Origin: Wallemia ichthyophaga EXF-994
Taxonomy: Eukaryota > Basidiomycota > Wallemiomycetes > Wallemiales > Wallemiaceae
Assembly: GCF_000400465.1 (NCBI RefSeq)
Contig: NW_008806274.1
Span: 186,001-250,000, forward strand
Reading direction: 5' to 3'
Length of the DNA stretch: 64,000 bases
How positions within the stretch are numbered: position 1 is the stretch's first letter; each line of letters begins with the position of its first letter. The notes beneath the pieces were generated by a model that was not told the origin of the DNA, ran no database searches, and saw only the letters and a program-made list of their open reading frames with translations. Positions 9,939 through 20,052 of this stretch are shown here, piece after piece. A program made the position numbers and the translations under genes.

Positions 9939-10633
9939 TTTTGGGATTTGATCTGATAAGAAAAATAGCAGATTGCATGATAGTATTATCACTGGCGAGA
10001 TGAATCATAATAATAACGGTGATGACTCAACCCAAGTACATAAACTCACGAAGACGTTAAATATCCACGACAATAGCACCAGATTATACTCAGATACTCA
10101 AGTCTACAACACATTACCTAATTTATTAGTTACTCTACTCAGTAAGAAAGGAACCCAGAAGAGTATTATAACGCTCTCGCATTTCAACTCGACTCAACTC
10201 AATTTGTCCACTTTGTCTCAAAATTTCATATCAAGATACCCATGCAAACAAAAGAATTACAATCACAATCACAATCACATACACGCATTGATAACATATA
10301 GTGGCGCTTACCTTGATTTGATATCAGTATTAGAATCAGTATCAATATTTGGTAGATAGATAGTGCCCATTCCCCGCCCAATTCAATTTCACGCTCATTT
10401 AAGTTATACAAATTTTGCACATGAACTTTCGCTTTAAACTGTTTCCATACATCGGCATTTCGTTTTATTCGTGTTTGCTCCGTCTTCTCATGTTCCTGAT
10501 TTCCCCTGACTACCCCTGGGTTGACTGGTGTCTTCTCAGGTGTTCCTGGGTGCTATCTTCTCTGTTGAATTCTTGTGTCTTGTGTTATGTCTTCTCTCCC
10601 GCCTTCCCTCTTACAGCCTCACCATCATCACAA
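9939..10633. other. Intergenic region with short CAATCA repeats
   Basis: About 700 bp between the cyclin stop and the GTPase start. It has a run of AATCAC hexamers near 10258-10276 and paired TATCAGTATTAGAATCAGTATCA copies near 10320-10342. A plus-strand frame at 9973-10359 has the composition of noncoding low-complexity DNA (His/Asn/Thr-rich, no domain) and was not accepted. The 3' part is pyrimidine-rich, as expected of a fungal 5' UTR. Confidence 0.4.
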
Positions 10634-12783
10634 ATGGGCAAATCTCGTGGGTATCGAGTAGCAAATCAATAAACAGCTAATTATTCACCAGAAAAGCAGC
10701 CAAAGCGTGAGTTTATTGTGATATCGGCGTAGTACTCCACTCATAAGGCTCAGAGAATGCAAAGAACGCGAAAGGAGGAGTGCGTATGAATATCTCCAAA
10801 TCCAAGCATGTCAATAGGCAGCAGAAGGCTCCAAAATCAGGTCAAGGCCCAGCGGAATCACTGGATACAGCCATGGAAGCAGCACCCTTGACTTCAACAT
10901 CAACATCATTTGCCGAGCTAGCAGCAGCAGCAGCGACTCAATCGAATACCTTTGACGAGAACAGCGTACATTACAATGACGAGCACAGCACGCACACACA
11001 AAAGGACTACTCTCACAGAGCGTATATGCGAGAACTAAAGCGAGTGCTCGATCTTTCCGACGTAATTCTCATGGTCCTCGACGCACGTGACCCTCACAAC
11101 TGTCGCTCTGCCACTATAGAGCGTGAGATACGTCGTCGCGAAGGCGAGGGCAAGAGACTTGTCTTTGTGCTCAACAAGATAGATCTAGTGCCCAAGGAGA
11201 ACGTTGAGCAGTGGCTCTCATTCCTACGTTACCAATATCCCACTGTAGCTTTCAAGGCCAGCACCCAGCAGCAGCGTGCCCATCTCTCGCAGAAGAAAGG
11301 CAGCGCATCGGGCGGCTCGGCAGCTTCTACAGCCGACTGTTACGGTGCTGACGGACTAGTGAATCTGTTGAAGAACTACACCCGGAATGCTAACCTCAAG
11401 ACGTCAATTGTGTGCGGTATTATCGGATTTCCAAATGTGGGTAAGTCGTCCGTCGTCAACTCACTCAAGAGGAGTAAAGCTTGCGGCGTAGGTGCTGTGC
11501 CTGGTTTTACTCGTGTCGCGCAGGAGGTGGTTCTCGATAAGAACATCAAAATCCTCGACTCCCCCGGTGTGGTTTTCGCGGATGGCGAGGACGGCGACGG
11601 CGAGCAGGAGCAGCACGAAGATGCAGCCAAAGTCCGCCGCCGACAGGCTGAGATTGCGCTGCGGAATGTAGTCAAAGTGGAGAATGTAGATGATGTCCAA
11701 CCTGCTGTGGAACTCATCCTCGAGCGTTGCACTCCTACCCACCTCACACAGCTCTACGATATACCCGCTTACGCGGGCGTCACTGACTTCCTGGTCAAGA
11801 TGGCCCTCACCAGGGGGAGATTAGGGAAGGGGGGTGTACCCGACTTGGTAGGTGCGGGGCGACAGGTGTTGCGTGATTACACCTCTGGCAAGATACCCTA
11901 TTATACGCTGCCACCTAGATCGAGCTTGGGCGGGGGCGCTGGTGCAGCGACAATTAGATCCAAGCAGTCCAGTCTCTCCTCGGGCTTCTATCCGAAAGAG
12001 CAGCAGAATCAGACGCAGAGCGCACAGGAAAACAACAATAACAACACGGATGCAGCTATCGTCAGCCAATTCGGCCAAGCTTTCGACCTCGCTGGGCTCA
12101 TGGGGGAGAGTGACGCACAGGCTTTGGGTGGAGCTGGAACAGCGGACTGGAGCATTGGCGTTAAGAGAGGACGGGAGGAGGAGGGTAGAGATGTAGATGT
12201 GCAGGAGGTTGATCAAGTTGAAGCACAGCAGCCTGTGCACGCAGACCTGCGCATGGAAGACACTACAACCCATACCTCCCCTGCACACCACAGTATAGTA
12301 TCCCTCCCACCGAAAAAGAAGAGACAGGTTGCAACACCTTTCTCTAATCAAAATCAGAATCAGAATCAGCACAGCAGGCTTTTCGCGCCGGGCGAGAGCG
12401 AGCAGTTCGCAGGCGCACACGCTTTGTCAAGACAGACACAGAAGAAGATACGCAAAATGGAGGCTAAAGCAAGGGCTAAGAGTGGTGCTTTGCCTATGTC
12501 TGGCCCGGGTGGGGAGGGCGAGCTTATGAAGGCGTTGAATGGATTGGGTGTGGAGGGGATGATGGAGGGAGTGGATGAGGGAGAGGATGTCGATATCAGC
12601 AACCACAGTGATCAAGAAAACCATAGCGACAAGTCGGAACACGACGAAGGATTAGATGGCGGTAGAAGCGGTTATGGGATGTCTATGTTCAGCGTTGCTC
12701 AGCCTGCGCCAGTTAGTGCAGGCACAGCACCATCTGCACCACATGCACCACCTCAAATGATAGACGAAGACGAGGAGCTGTAA
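10634..12783 (+). CDS. Nucleolar circularly permuted GTPase, Nug1/nucleostemin (GNL3) family
   Basis: Ribosome-biogenesis GTPase acting on pre-60S particles in the nucleolus. G motifs come in the permuted order of the YlqF/YawG family: DARDP, NKIDLVPKENV (G4), KAST (G5), then GFPNVGKSS (G1) and DSPG (G3). The long C-terminus is acidic and low-complexity with basic patches (PKKKRQ, QKKIRKMEAKARAK). The 5' end is my reconstruction: ATG at 10634, exons 10634-10646, 10692-10706 and 10748-12783, giving MGKSQKQPKRSENAKNAKGG before the first internal Met. The N-terminus is shorter than in most relatives, so Nug1 versus Grn1/GNL3 is not decided. Confidence 0.8.
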
Positions 12784-12863
12784 ACGACGACTTGTTTGTA
12801 GCACACCACCATCACAGACACAGCAATAGACATAGAATTGATATAATCCATTAAACATAAGAT

Positions 12864-13504
12864 ATGAGCCTGGTTGATATTTTTGAAGCAACTGCCATTA
12901 TTCTAAACGTATATTTCACGCCTGTGTTGTTATCGGGGGAAAGAGCGTATACAGAGCAAACTGCCGAGTCACAGCCAACGTATGATTTCGTAGTGCCGTG
13001 GGCGCGCAGCCCAACACACACGAGCGTGTGTATCGCAGCTGGGGCAGTAGTGGTGGTGCTGAGTGGGGGAGTGGTACGAAAGGGTGGAATGAGGATGGTG
13101 AGTGGTGGAGTAAGCAAGCGCATACCGCGTTAACAGGAAGCACACAGCTAAATCAGCGCAAAGTGCTGTTATTCCTCGCGTCAATTGGGGTATTCTTCGC
13201 AGTGATTCAACTGCTAGGCGCACCTCTATTGCATTCATATACACGCACAGGTAGCCTGGCAGTGCTGCTGTCGACTTACACAGCCCTTCCGGCGCTGATG
13301 GACGCGGCGGACTCACCAACGGTTCAAGATATTCTGCGGCAGAAGACACTCATCACGGCAACTTTGTGTATGGCGTGGCTGTCTATCATACCTATTGGCT
13401 TGGATTGGGATAGGCCCTGGCAAGTCTACCCGCTCAGTGTGTGCGTTGGCAGTTCTACTGGTTACGTCATTAGTCGATTGAGTGGTGTGTGGATGAGCGG
13501 ATGA
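12864..13504 (+). CDS. GPI11: GPI ethanolamine-phosphate transferase subunit, PIG-F/Gpi11
   Basis: ER multi-pass membrane protein that supports the transferases adding ethanolamine phosphate to the GPI core. Exons 12864-13097 and 13148-13504 around a 50-nt intron; 196 residues. The N-terminal half has two hydrophobic segments. The C-terminal half ends with the diagnostic PIG-F block IPIGLDWDRPWQVYPLSVCVGSS followed by a final membrane segment (split here: IPIGLDWDRPWQVYP, then LSVCVGSSTGYVISRLSG). The first 80 residues diverge from better-known homologues, so the start is less certain than the end. The next gene begins 45-125 bp downstream on the same strand. Confidence 0.82.
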
Positions 13505-13629
13505 TTGGATGACTGGTGCGGTGGTTGTAGACGTTGCTCAGATTGTAAATGCATCTATTTCTTCTTGTTTTCCTTCTCGTTATCGCTATCGCTATCATAC
13601 ATGCCTCTCCTCTCATAACTCCATCAGCC

Positions 13630-14064
13630 ATGGCATCCACAGCACCCACAAAACACCTCGCTAGCTGCATTTTCTGCAAGATCATTGCAGGCGAAATTCC
13701 TTCATTCACCCTCTTGTCGAATGACAAAGTGCACGCTTTCATGGACATTGGGCCAATTGCTAAGAACCACGCACTCGTGATTCCAAAATATCACGCTCCA
13801 CGCTTCACAGACGTGCCTGACGATTACGCCGCAGAGCTTCTGCCTGCCGCTAAGAAAGTTGCTAAGGCTATTGGCTGCGACGAGTACAATATCCTCCAGA
13901 ACAACGGCAGGAATGCGCATCAAGTGGTTGATCACGTGCACTTCCACATCATCCCCAAAGACGAAGATACTGATGACTCTGGTTTGGTTGTCGGCTGGCC
14001 TACGCAGGGACTCAGTATGGATCAGATCAAGGAGGAATATGAGAAGGTTAAGGCACGTATGTAA
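13630..14064 (+). CDS. HNT1: HIT-family nucleoside phosphoramidase (Hint)
   Basis: Hydrolyses adenosine phosphoramidates. The core is intact: SCIFCKIIAGEIPSF at the N-terminus, FMDIGPIAKNHALVIPKYHAP, and the catalytic histidine triad in HQVVDHVHFHIIP. From the chosen ATG at 13630 the protein has 144 residues, close to the family length. The frame is open to another ATG at 13549, which would add 27 residues that are strongly hydrophobic. I prefer the shorter form, but a second N-terminus directing the enzyme to a membrane or organelle cannot be excluded. Confidence 0.88.
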   Translation: MASTAPTKHLASCIFCKIIAGEIPSFTLLSNDKVHAFMDIGPIAKNHALVIPKYHAPRFTDVPDDYAAELLPAAKKVAKAIGCDEYNILQNNGRNAHQVVDHVHFHIIPKDEDTDDSGLVVGWPTQGLSMDQIKEEYEKVKARM

Positions 14065-14129
14065 CTGGTTCATTGAGACAGAAACGAGAAAGAATACATT
14101 TACTATGAAATCACTCCAATCACCTCCAA

Positions 14130-15259
14130 TCAATCCCATCCCATTCCTATTTTAGCTATTTTAATCGGGTCCGCCGCGAGTCCGATGACGCATGCCGCGA
14201 GATAGACCACTGCGAGTGAAAGAAGGGCGGTGATTGGGTGGAAGTTGTCGAGCAACTTGAGCACGTCGCCTGATGTCTTCAACGAGGCAATAGTATCATC
14301 TTTCTCGCGCAGCTGCTGTGTGGCAGTGCTGAGAGCCATGTGAATCTGCTCACATTCTCGTATAGTCTCGTCACACTCGCCTTTCACCACTCCCACCTCG
14401 CTTTCTAGCTCCTCCGCACGTGTCTCCGCATTAATCCGCGACTGGTCGAGGTGGTAAATGGTGTCGAGGTACTCGCTGTGTTTGTCGCGCAACTCACACA
14501 CCTCCTTGTCCAGGGTATGGTGGTTTAGTGCGAGCTGCTCGAGCTCCTCTCTATGTGTCTCGTTGAGGTGGCTCAGTGTCTCCGCGTGCGCTGTGTGCGA
14601 CTCGTGCAGCGCGTTCTCAGCTTCTTCGAGATGGATGCGTAGTGCGTTCAAATCCTCTTCTGTTGTCTTGTGTAGCGTGTCATACTCGCTTATCAAGTTT
14701 TGGTATTTGTGCTTGATATCTGCACATTCCTCTTCTGATTTCTAATTCCATTTAGTTAAACTTCCCGTGTTTGCACATATGTCTCACCTTTCTCAGCCTC
14801 CGCTGTGCCTTTGCGACCTGGATTGGAAAGTGAGTCAGGGCAACACCCCACCTACAGTGAGACAGATGAACACACCTGCTTAAACATGAGTGCTTTTGCA
14901 TCCCATTTTTTATCCATGTCATTTAGAATGACATGTAGCAGCCTCTTAGCGTCTTTATTGGATTTGTAGTCCATATAGCTCGACATACCGCCGATGTTAT
15001 TTGGTAGAGTAGTCGATGAGAGTATGCTGCTAGCGTTGGTATTGGTCGGATGTGCGACTGCCTGTGGCGTTTGCCTATCCCCTTCTGCGTCTGCTTCAAC
15101 ACCTTCACCTACAATGGGTTGGATAGGAGACTCTTCGTAACTCTCGCGCGTAATCTCCACCATACCATCGATACCTTCCATACCCTCAATACCTTCAAAT
15201 CCTTCAAAACTCTCACTTTCTCGCGCTTTTTCTTTTTCTTTCAATTTCGTTGTGGTCAT
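14130..15259 (-). CDS. Tail-anchored coiled-coil protein, unknown function
   Basis: Not recognised. Three exons (14876-15259, 14788-14817, 14741 down to 14130) give 341 residues. The N-terminal 60 residues hold acidic three-residue repeats (EGF EGI EGM EGI DGM), encoded by a 9-bp-period DNA repeat. Residues about 110-285 form a long heptad-rich coiled coil, and a single hydrophobic segment near the C-terminus (about 310-330, ITALLSLAVVYLAACVIGLA) is followed by only about a dozen residues. This is the layout of golgin- or ER-tether-like tail-anchored proteins. The start MTTTKLKEKEK was chosen because it leaves 53 bp to the divergent SUB1 start; upstream in-frame ATGs exist. Confidence 0.7.
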
Positions 15260-15312
15260 CGTTCGGTGGTAAACAGTCATCACGCATATCACAGCAATCA
15301 CGGGAATCAATC

Positions 15313-15729
15313 ATGGCACCACCGACAAAGAAGAGATCAAATAGCTTCATAGAGAACAGTGACGAGGAAGTGGGCGATAAGCCTTCGAGCAAATCTGTCA
15401 GAAAGGAACACACGGCTGAGACGGAGGAGGGCGCAAAAACAGACACACCCAACACACCCAAACAAACCGCAAATGGCGTGGAAATTGATCAAAACAAGGA
15501 AGGGGATAAGTTCTTTGAAGTCGGTAACAAAAGATCACGTAGAGTGACTGTCTCCTCGTTCAAAAACACACCGCTTATCGATATCAGAGAATTCTATACG
15601 AATAAAGAGGGAGAGTCAGCTCCAGGTAAAAAAGGCGTATCACTTAAACCGGATGAGCTGCAACTCATCGTCGACAACCACGCTTCTATCCAGGAGATGC
15701 TCGATGGTCTTAATATTAAACGCAAATAA
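15313..15729 (+). CDS. SUB1: Transcriptional coactivator PC4/Sub1
   Basis: Single-stranded-DNA-binding coactivator of RNA polymerase II. 138 residues, single exon. The acidic/Ser N-terminus (SNSFIENSDEEVGD) precedes the PC4 domain at about residues 60-138: KFFEVGNKRSRRVTVSSFKN, LIDIREFY, and KKGVSLKPDELQLIVDN. The shift from KKSRRV with a beta-sheet to a final helix matches the family. The start at 15313 is the first ATG that gives the usual short acidic N-terminus; an earlier ATG at 15250 would overlap the divergent gene. Confidence 0.9.
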   Translation: MAPPTKKRSNSFIENSDEEVGDKPSSKSVRKEHTAETEEGAKTDTPNTPKQTANGVEIDQNKEGDKFFEVGNKRSRRVTVSSFKNTPLIDIREFYTNKEGESAPGKKGVSLKPDELQLIVDNHASIQEMLDGLNIKRK

Positions 15730-15787
15730 GCGTGCTATGTAATTATCTTGTAAATAAGTTATGCATCGTCTAGTGTAGTCTATTGTC

Positions 15788-15845
15788 ATTCTAATCAGTA
15801 ATTTAATTAGTATTCTAATCAGTAATTTAATTAGAATTCTAATCA
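15788..15845. repeat. 24-bp tandem repeat (2.4 copies) between SUB1 and the Fhl1-like gene
   Basis: Two full copies of ATTCTAATCAGTAATTTAATTA plus two bases and a third partial copy (ATTCTAATCA). The unit contains the near-palindrome TAATTTAATTA. The last partial unit overlaps the stop codon of the convergent forkhead-like gene, so the array supplies its stop and probably both 3' ends. Confidence 0.85.
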
Positions 15846-17488
15846 AAACCTCATCTTCTTATTCGGCCAGTTGCTCCAATTACTCTCATTACTTTCATCC
15901 ATCTCACTTAACTCATTACTCTCCCCTCTCTCACTCCCTTGATCCTGCGGTTGGAGCATCGCAAGCAAATCCATTGTCTCTGCACCACTCGCACTATCAT
16001 TTGCATCCATTATCTGACCTTGGTTCTGATTAGCCAGCATAGCCAGCAGACTATTCATGCTATTTTGTTGTGTCTGTTGGGCAGCTTCTTCTTCCTCTTT
16101 CTTCTTCCGCTCCTTCTGCTCCATCTGCTCCCTTTGCTCCCTCTCAGCTTCTGCCTTCTTCTGAGCCTGTATACGAGCAGCCGAGGTAGTTGATTTAGAT
16201 TGCTGTTGCTGTATAGCTGCAAACCCAGTTCCGAGTCCTTTACCATTACTCAACCTCTCGAAAGCCTTTGAAGAGATGGTGTTATGTAGAAAAGTGAGAA
16301 CGTTAGTAAACGGCACAACTCGCAACCCTTGCAGCTGCTCCTTGCTGACCCCACCGAATATATCCGGGTGAAGTAACAATGTCCCTGCGTTATTCATTGT
16401 TATTGGCATTTGCGGCTGTTTGAGATTCTGCACTTTCATATTAACGTGCATATCCGGTGCAAGTGAGCTGATAGCGGCTGTGCTCTGCGTCGCCATAGCT
16501 TTAGCTGCTTTGGCTACATCGTTCTTAGCATGCGATGGCTGTGTCTTGTTCGCCGCAATCGACAGCTGGATGGAACGGGGTGAGAGGGCCTTATTCGCTA
16601 GCCATGTCTCGAATATGTGCGTAGTTGTCCATTTCGTCGTGTATTGATTCGCACTAGCCTCCATTTTGTGGTATTGCTTCCCACTCGCGAGGTGCAACAA
16701 AATTGCTGTCTGTGGATATAGTCAGTAGACACTCCCTTCAATTTGTTCGCCCAACATACCTGCCAACCACTGTCTCTGTTCTGGGAAAACCACTCATACT
16801 TGTGCATCAACCGCTCGCATATTTCCCCTGCGGATAGCTTAACACCTGCGTCGTGCAGTTCAGCATTGATGAGTGTGGTGTAGGCGACATTCGGTCTGAG
16901 GTTGTTGTTGAGAGTGAGGTGAGTAGCTTGGGGGTGGGTTGGTATGTTGGAGGGGGTGTGGGTGTTAGATTTGGAGGTTGTTGGTGCTGGTGCTACTCCA
17001 GCTCCTGATGCTGCACCTCCTACACCCATTCCACCCGCCTTTGCCGCCTTTTTGCTTGGCTGCTTCGTCGACGTCGCTATCATGTCGTGCTCAGCAGGCA
17101 TGATGAACCAGAACACCTTGGTGGCTATCTGTATCTTGACCCTCCGCGCTAGCTCGATCCGCGCACCTCTGCCATACCACAATCCATCGACCCAGAGGCC
17201 ATTGTTTGAGTGCACGTTGAGATTGAACAGCTGCGTCTCGAAATCGTAGCTGATGCTGGCGTGCAGCCGGCTGATGGATTTCGAGGCGCCGAGGTCGACG
17301 TCTACCGCTGGAGGAGGAGAATTGGGTGACGTTGTCGCCGTCGTAGCCGCTGTCTTGGTCGCTGCTATCGCGCACCGCCTGCCTATATTAATAGAGAGGC
17401 ATTGAAGATAGTAAGCGTAATCCTCTTGCTTGAATTGCAGCTTGGCGTATGCGGGGATCGTCTCGTAGCCAGCCCTCTTTACGGCCAT
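15843..17488 (-). CDS. FHA plus degenerate forkhead protein, Fhl1-like
   Basis: Nuclear protein with the domain order of yeast Fhl1, which regulates ribosomal protein genes through Ifh1. Exons 16760-17488 and 15843-16709 (50-nt intron); 531 residues. The FHA domain (about 8-115) has AYAKLQFKQEDYAYYLQ, the phosphate-binding IGRR, SRLHASI and NGLWVDG. The forkhead lies at about 195-275: NVAYTTLINAELHDAG, KLSAGEICERLMHKYEWF, and GWQ. The recognition helix reads TAILLHLASGKQYHKM (244-259) where forkheads have NSIRHNLS..K, so the DNA-contacting residues are gone. The C-terminus is rich in Gln, acidic residues and one basic-acidic helix (about 430-460). Start at MAVKRAGYETIP fits the family. Confidence 0.85.
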
Positions 17489-18204
17489 GTAATATAGAGC
17501 AAGCTGGAGATGACTGTGGATGCACAAGGAACAAAGCGAGTGAAGGGAGTGTGTGGATGGTGTTTTTGTGTATGTGTATATGTACAAGCTCTATACCAAT
17601 TCAATCAGTGCTCGTAACATATTATGTCGTGTTCCTGCCCATGTTTTACAAGCTGAGATAAATGCTCCGAGATGCATAAATCCATTAAATGCATTCAGTA
17701 CACACCTTCTGCTTTCCTTTTCGAGCCTCCGCGGAACGTAAATCACGTGCCTTGCACCTTACGCACCTTACGCACATCACGTAACTGAGATCTGGCCAAA
17801 GAATTACGGAAATTGCGTGCGCATTAAAAATCGAGAACATGAATAATAAAAGATCGTGATACAACTTACTGCGCTTGAATACTTAGTGTTCCACTTTAAA
17901 TTCGTGGGGCTGTACAAATGTACAAATATAGACACAGTTAAACATGTCAAGGAATAGCGTACAATCGATAACAGCCGAGCGGAATGGAATTTTGTGTCAG
18001 ATAGGTGTCAATCAGCCGAATATTCGATCGATACGGACTGATAACGGATGAACTGAATATTTCAACGAAAAATTGAATATAACTACGAAGAAAGGTGCTA
18101 TGAGGGTGTAATTTACATTAAAATAATCGGCCAGATGATCCGTATTGGGTAGGTATTTTTATTGCGCAGATTCCATACCAATTACGTAGTTGCGGACGTC
18201 TGGA
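17489..18204. other. Intergenic region between the Fhl1-like gene and an orphan gene
   Basis: About 700 bp that is the upstream region of two divergent genes. It contains repeated ACGCACCTTACGCAC / CACGTGCCTTGCACC at 17741-17775, including a CACGTG E-box at about 17745, which is a plausible bHLH site. Nothing else recognised; no tRNA. Confidence 0.4.
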
Positions 18205-19513
18205 ATGTCTGGAATTTGCGCAGCACGAAATCTCGACCAAAAAGGTAGTCAACGAATTAATACCTCTTGCAACTAAACAATCAAACGACTTAATTCAAAC
18301 TCAGCCCAAAAGTTAGTATTAGTCTACACGATTACCCCTCACTCACAACGCTGCAGTGCTTCTTCGCGTCGATCCAGCAAACAACCTCCCACCAGTCATT
18401 TATCAACTGGCATTCACTCACTCTGTCGCCTATCCTAGCAGCTGGCTTGCTAGGTCTTTGGAGGCACAACCACTCGCACTCGAGCGCAACAAGCCGATGG
18501 TCGCCGACAAATCATCGTGGATTATCCACCTTGTCAACCAAGTCACCTTCGACCTCTCCCATAAGACTGTCAGAGTTGAGCTCACTGAGGAGTCTTACCA
18601 TGAGCCAATCAACGTGACACTCAGCGGCGATAGCCTGGATAACGTCGCTTCCATCGTCACTGACGTGCAGGATGCATGTGCTCTCGCCCGTGAAGAGCAG
18701 GAGCAGGCCAAGGAAATCAAAAACAGATCCCTCGAACTGTCAAGATCAAGAAGCTCTTCTACAAGCTCAAACGAATCTAACCAGTCGAACAACTTTATCG
18801 CCTCAGTTTTCTCAATCTTCGGCGGTACTGGTGGGGGTGCTCGTAGTGATGCTAGCAACGCTAGCCACTCCCGGTCATCTTCCCCAACGCCTTCTTCAAC
18901 ATCAAGCGAGAGCGGTAAAATTAGCGGCACTCAATCTCCATCTCGTTTGCTGCGCACACAAGCCCGCGCCAAGCTTGCAGATGCATTTAGAAGATACGTC
19001 TTACCAGCACTCAAGACGCAGCTTGTTGGGGTTGCAGAAGAGCATCCCGAGCACAAATCCAACATCGATTACTACGAATTTCTTGCGTACTCTAAGATAA
19101 AAGCGCATGAGCGCGAGGTAGACAGATGTTACGCAGAAGGCAAAGCCCTCCAACGCCAAATGGATGTCTTGCATGATCCATCGCACCGCTCTCGCAAAGG
19201 TGCACTTGCTGTGTTACAAGAGAGCCTCATTTCGAACAACACGGCTCCCTCGTTACGCACGCTTAAGACACAAGCTGATTCACTCAACAAGCGTCGCCAG
19301 AAACTCGAAAACAAGACGGTTACATTGAGGAACACGCTTGATTCACTCAAGCAGTACACAGCTAAACGCGAAGCTATCGCTAAGGAGCACGCGGCTGAAC
19401 TGGAGTCGGCATCTCTGCGTAGAAATGGACTGCTTATGGCGTCGCAAGTCTCACCTAAACCGGCTTCTTTTGCCCCACGTCGCTCTTCCCCACTCAAGCA
19501 GGCGAGTGCATGA
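18205..19513 (+). CDS. Orphan Ser-rich protein with C-terminal coiled coil
   Basis: Not recognised. The proposed start is the ATG at 18205 (exon 18205-18244), spliced over a 112-nt intron to 18357-19513; phase matches exactly. If that exon is wrong, the fallback start is the ATG at 18497. The protein (398 residues) has an N-terminal region with a compact-looking segment (WIIHLVNQVTFDLSHKTVRV, ESYHEPINVTLSG), a Ser-rich low-complexity stretch (about 145-210), and a C-terminal half rich in Lys/Glu/Leu with heptads (about 225-370). A basic Ser/Pro tail closes it. Cytoskeletal or septin-associated roles would be speculation. Confidence 0.55.
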
Positions 19514-20052
19514 GGACCGCGTGAGCGCCTTTATTAAACACTAGCAAAATTCTCTTTGCTGCTTCCTTCAAGAGGCTTCCACAAGCAAGACAATTGTTAT
19601 TTGTCGTTTGTTTCACAGGTAGAAGCATTTTCCAGGCTGTTTTTGGTTGGAAATATCAGGCTTCCACACCTCTATCTCAATAATTTGCGTTGATAGTGTC
19701 TATTATCTTTAATAACCGTTCCGCATTTATTGATAGAACGTCGTGCCGCTGTCAAGATACTTTCTTTTCGCTTCATTTTCGAGTTTTCAAGTTACTCTGG
19801 CTACTCAAGCTGGTTGTGCTACTATTGGCAGGCGTTTCACTCATTCAAGTGCACATTCTATGGTTGACAAGCTCCCATTGGATGGCTGAGACTTGATTTA
19901 AACTTTTCACACTTTCACAACACATTCTCTGTCTCATATTTTCGAAACATTTTTCGCTCTTATCATTGTTTTCTCTTGTCAACTTGGTCATTCTTTGAAT
20001 AAATGCTTCTCATTCTCTTGGTCTTATATTAACGTTTACCTTTACTACAATC
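19514..20052. other. Intergenic region before the hydrolase gene
   Basis: About 540 bp of T-rich sequence, especially 19620-20040, as expected of a fungal promoter plus 5' leader. Short plus-strand frames have no homology that I recognise. No repeat of note. Confidence 0.4.

Noticed and set aside
9973-10359. Plus-strand frame of 128 codons after the cyclin
   Set aside because: Low-complexity Asn/His/Thr composition, no domain, and it lies in the expected 3' UTR.
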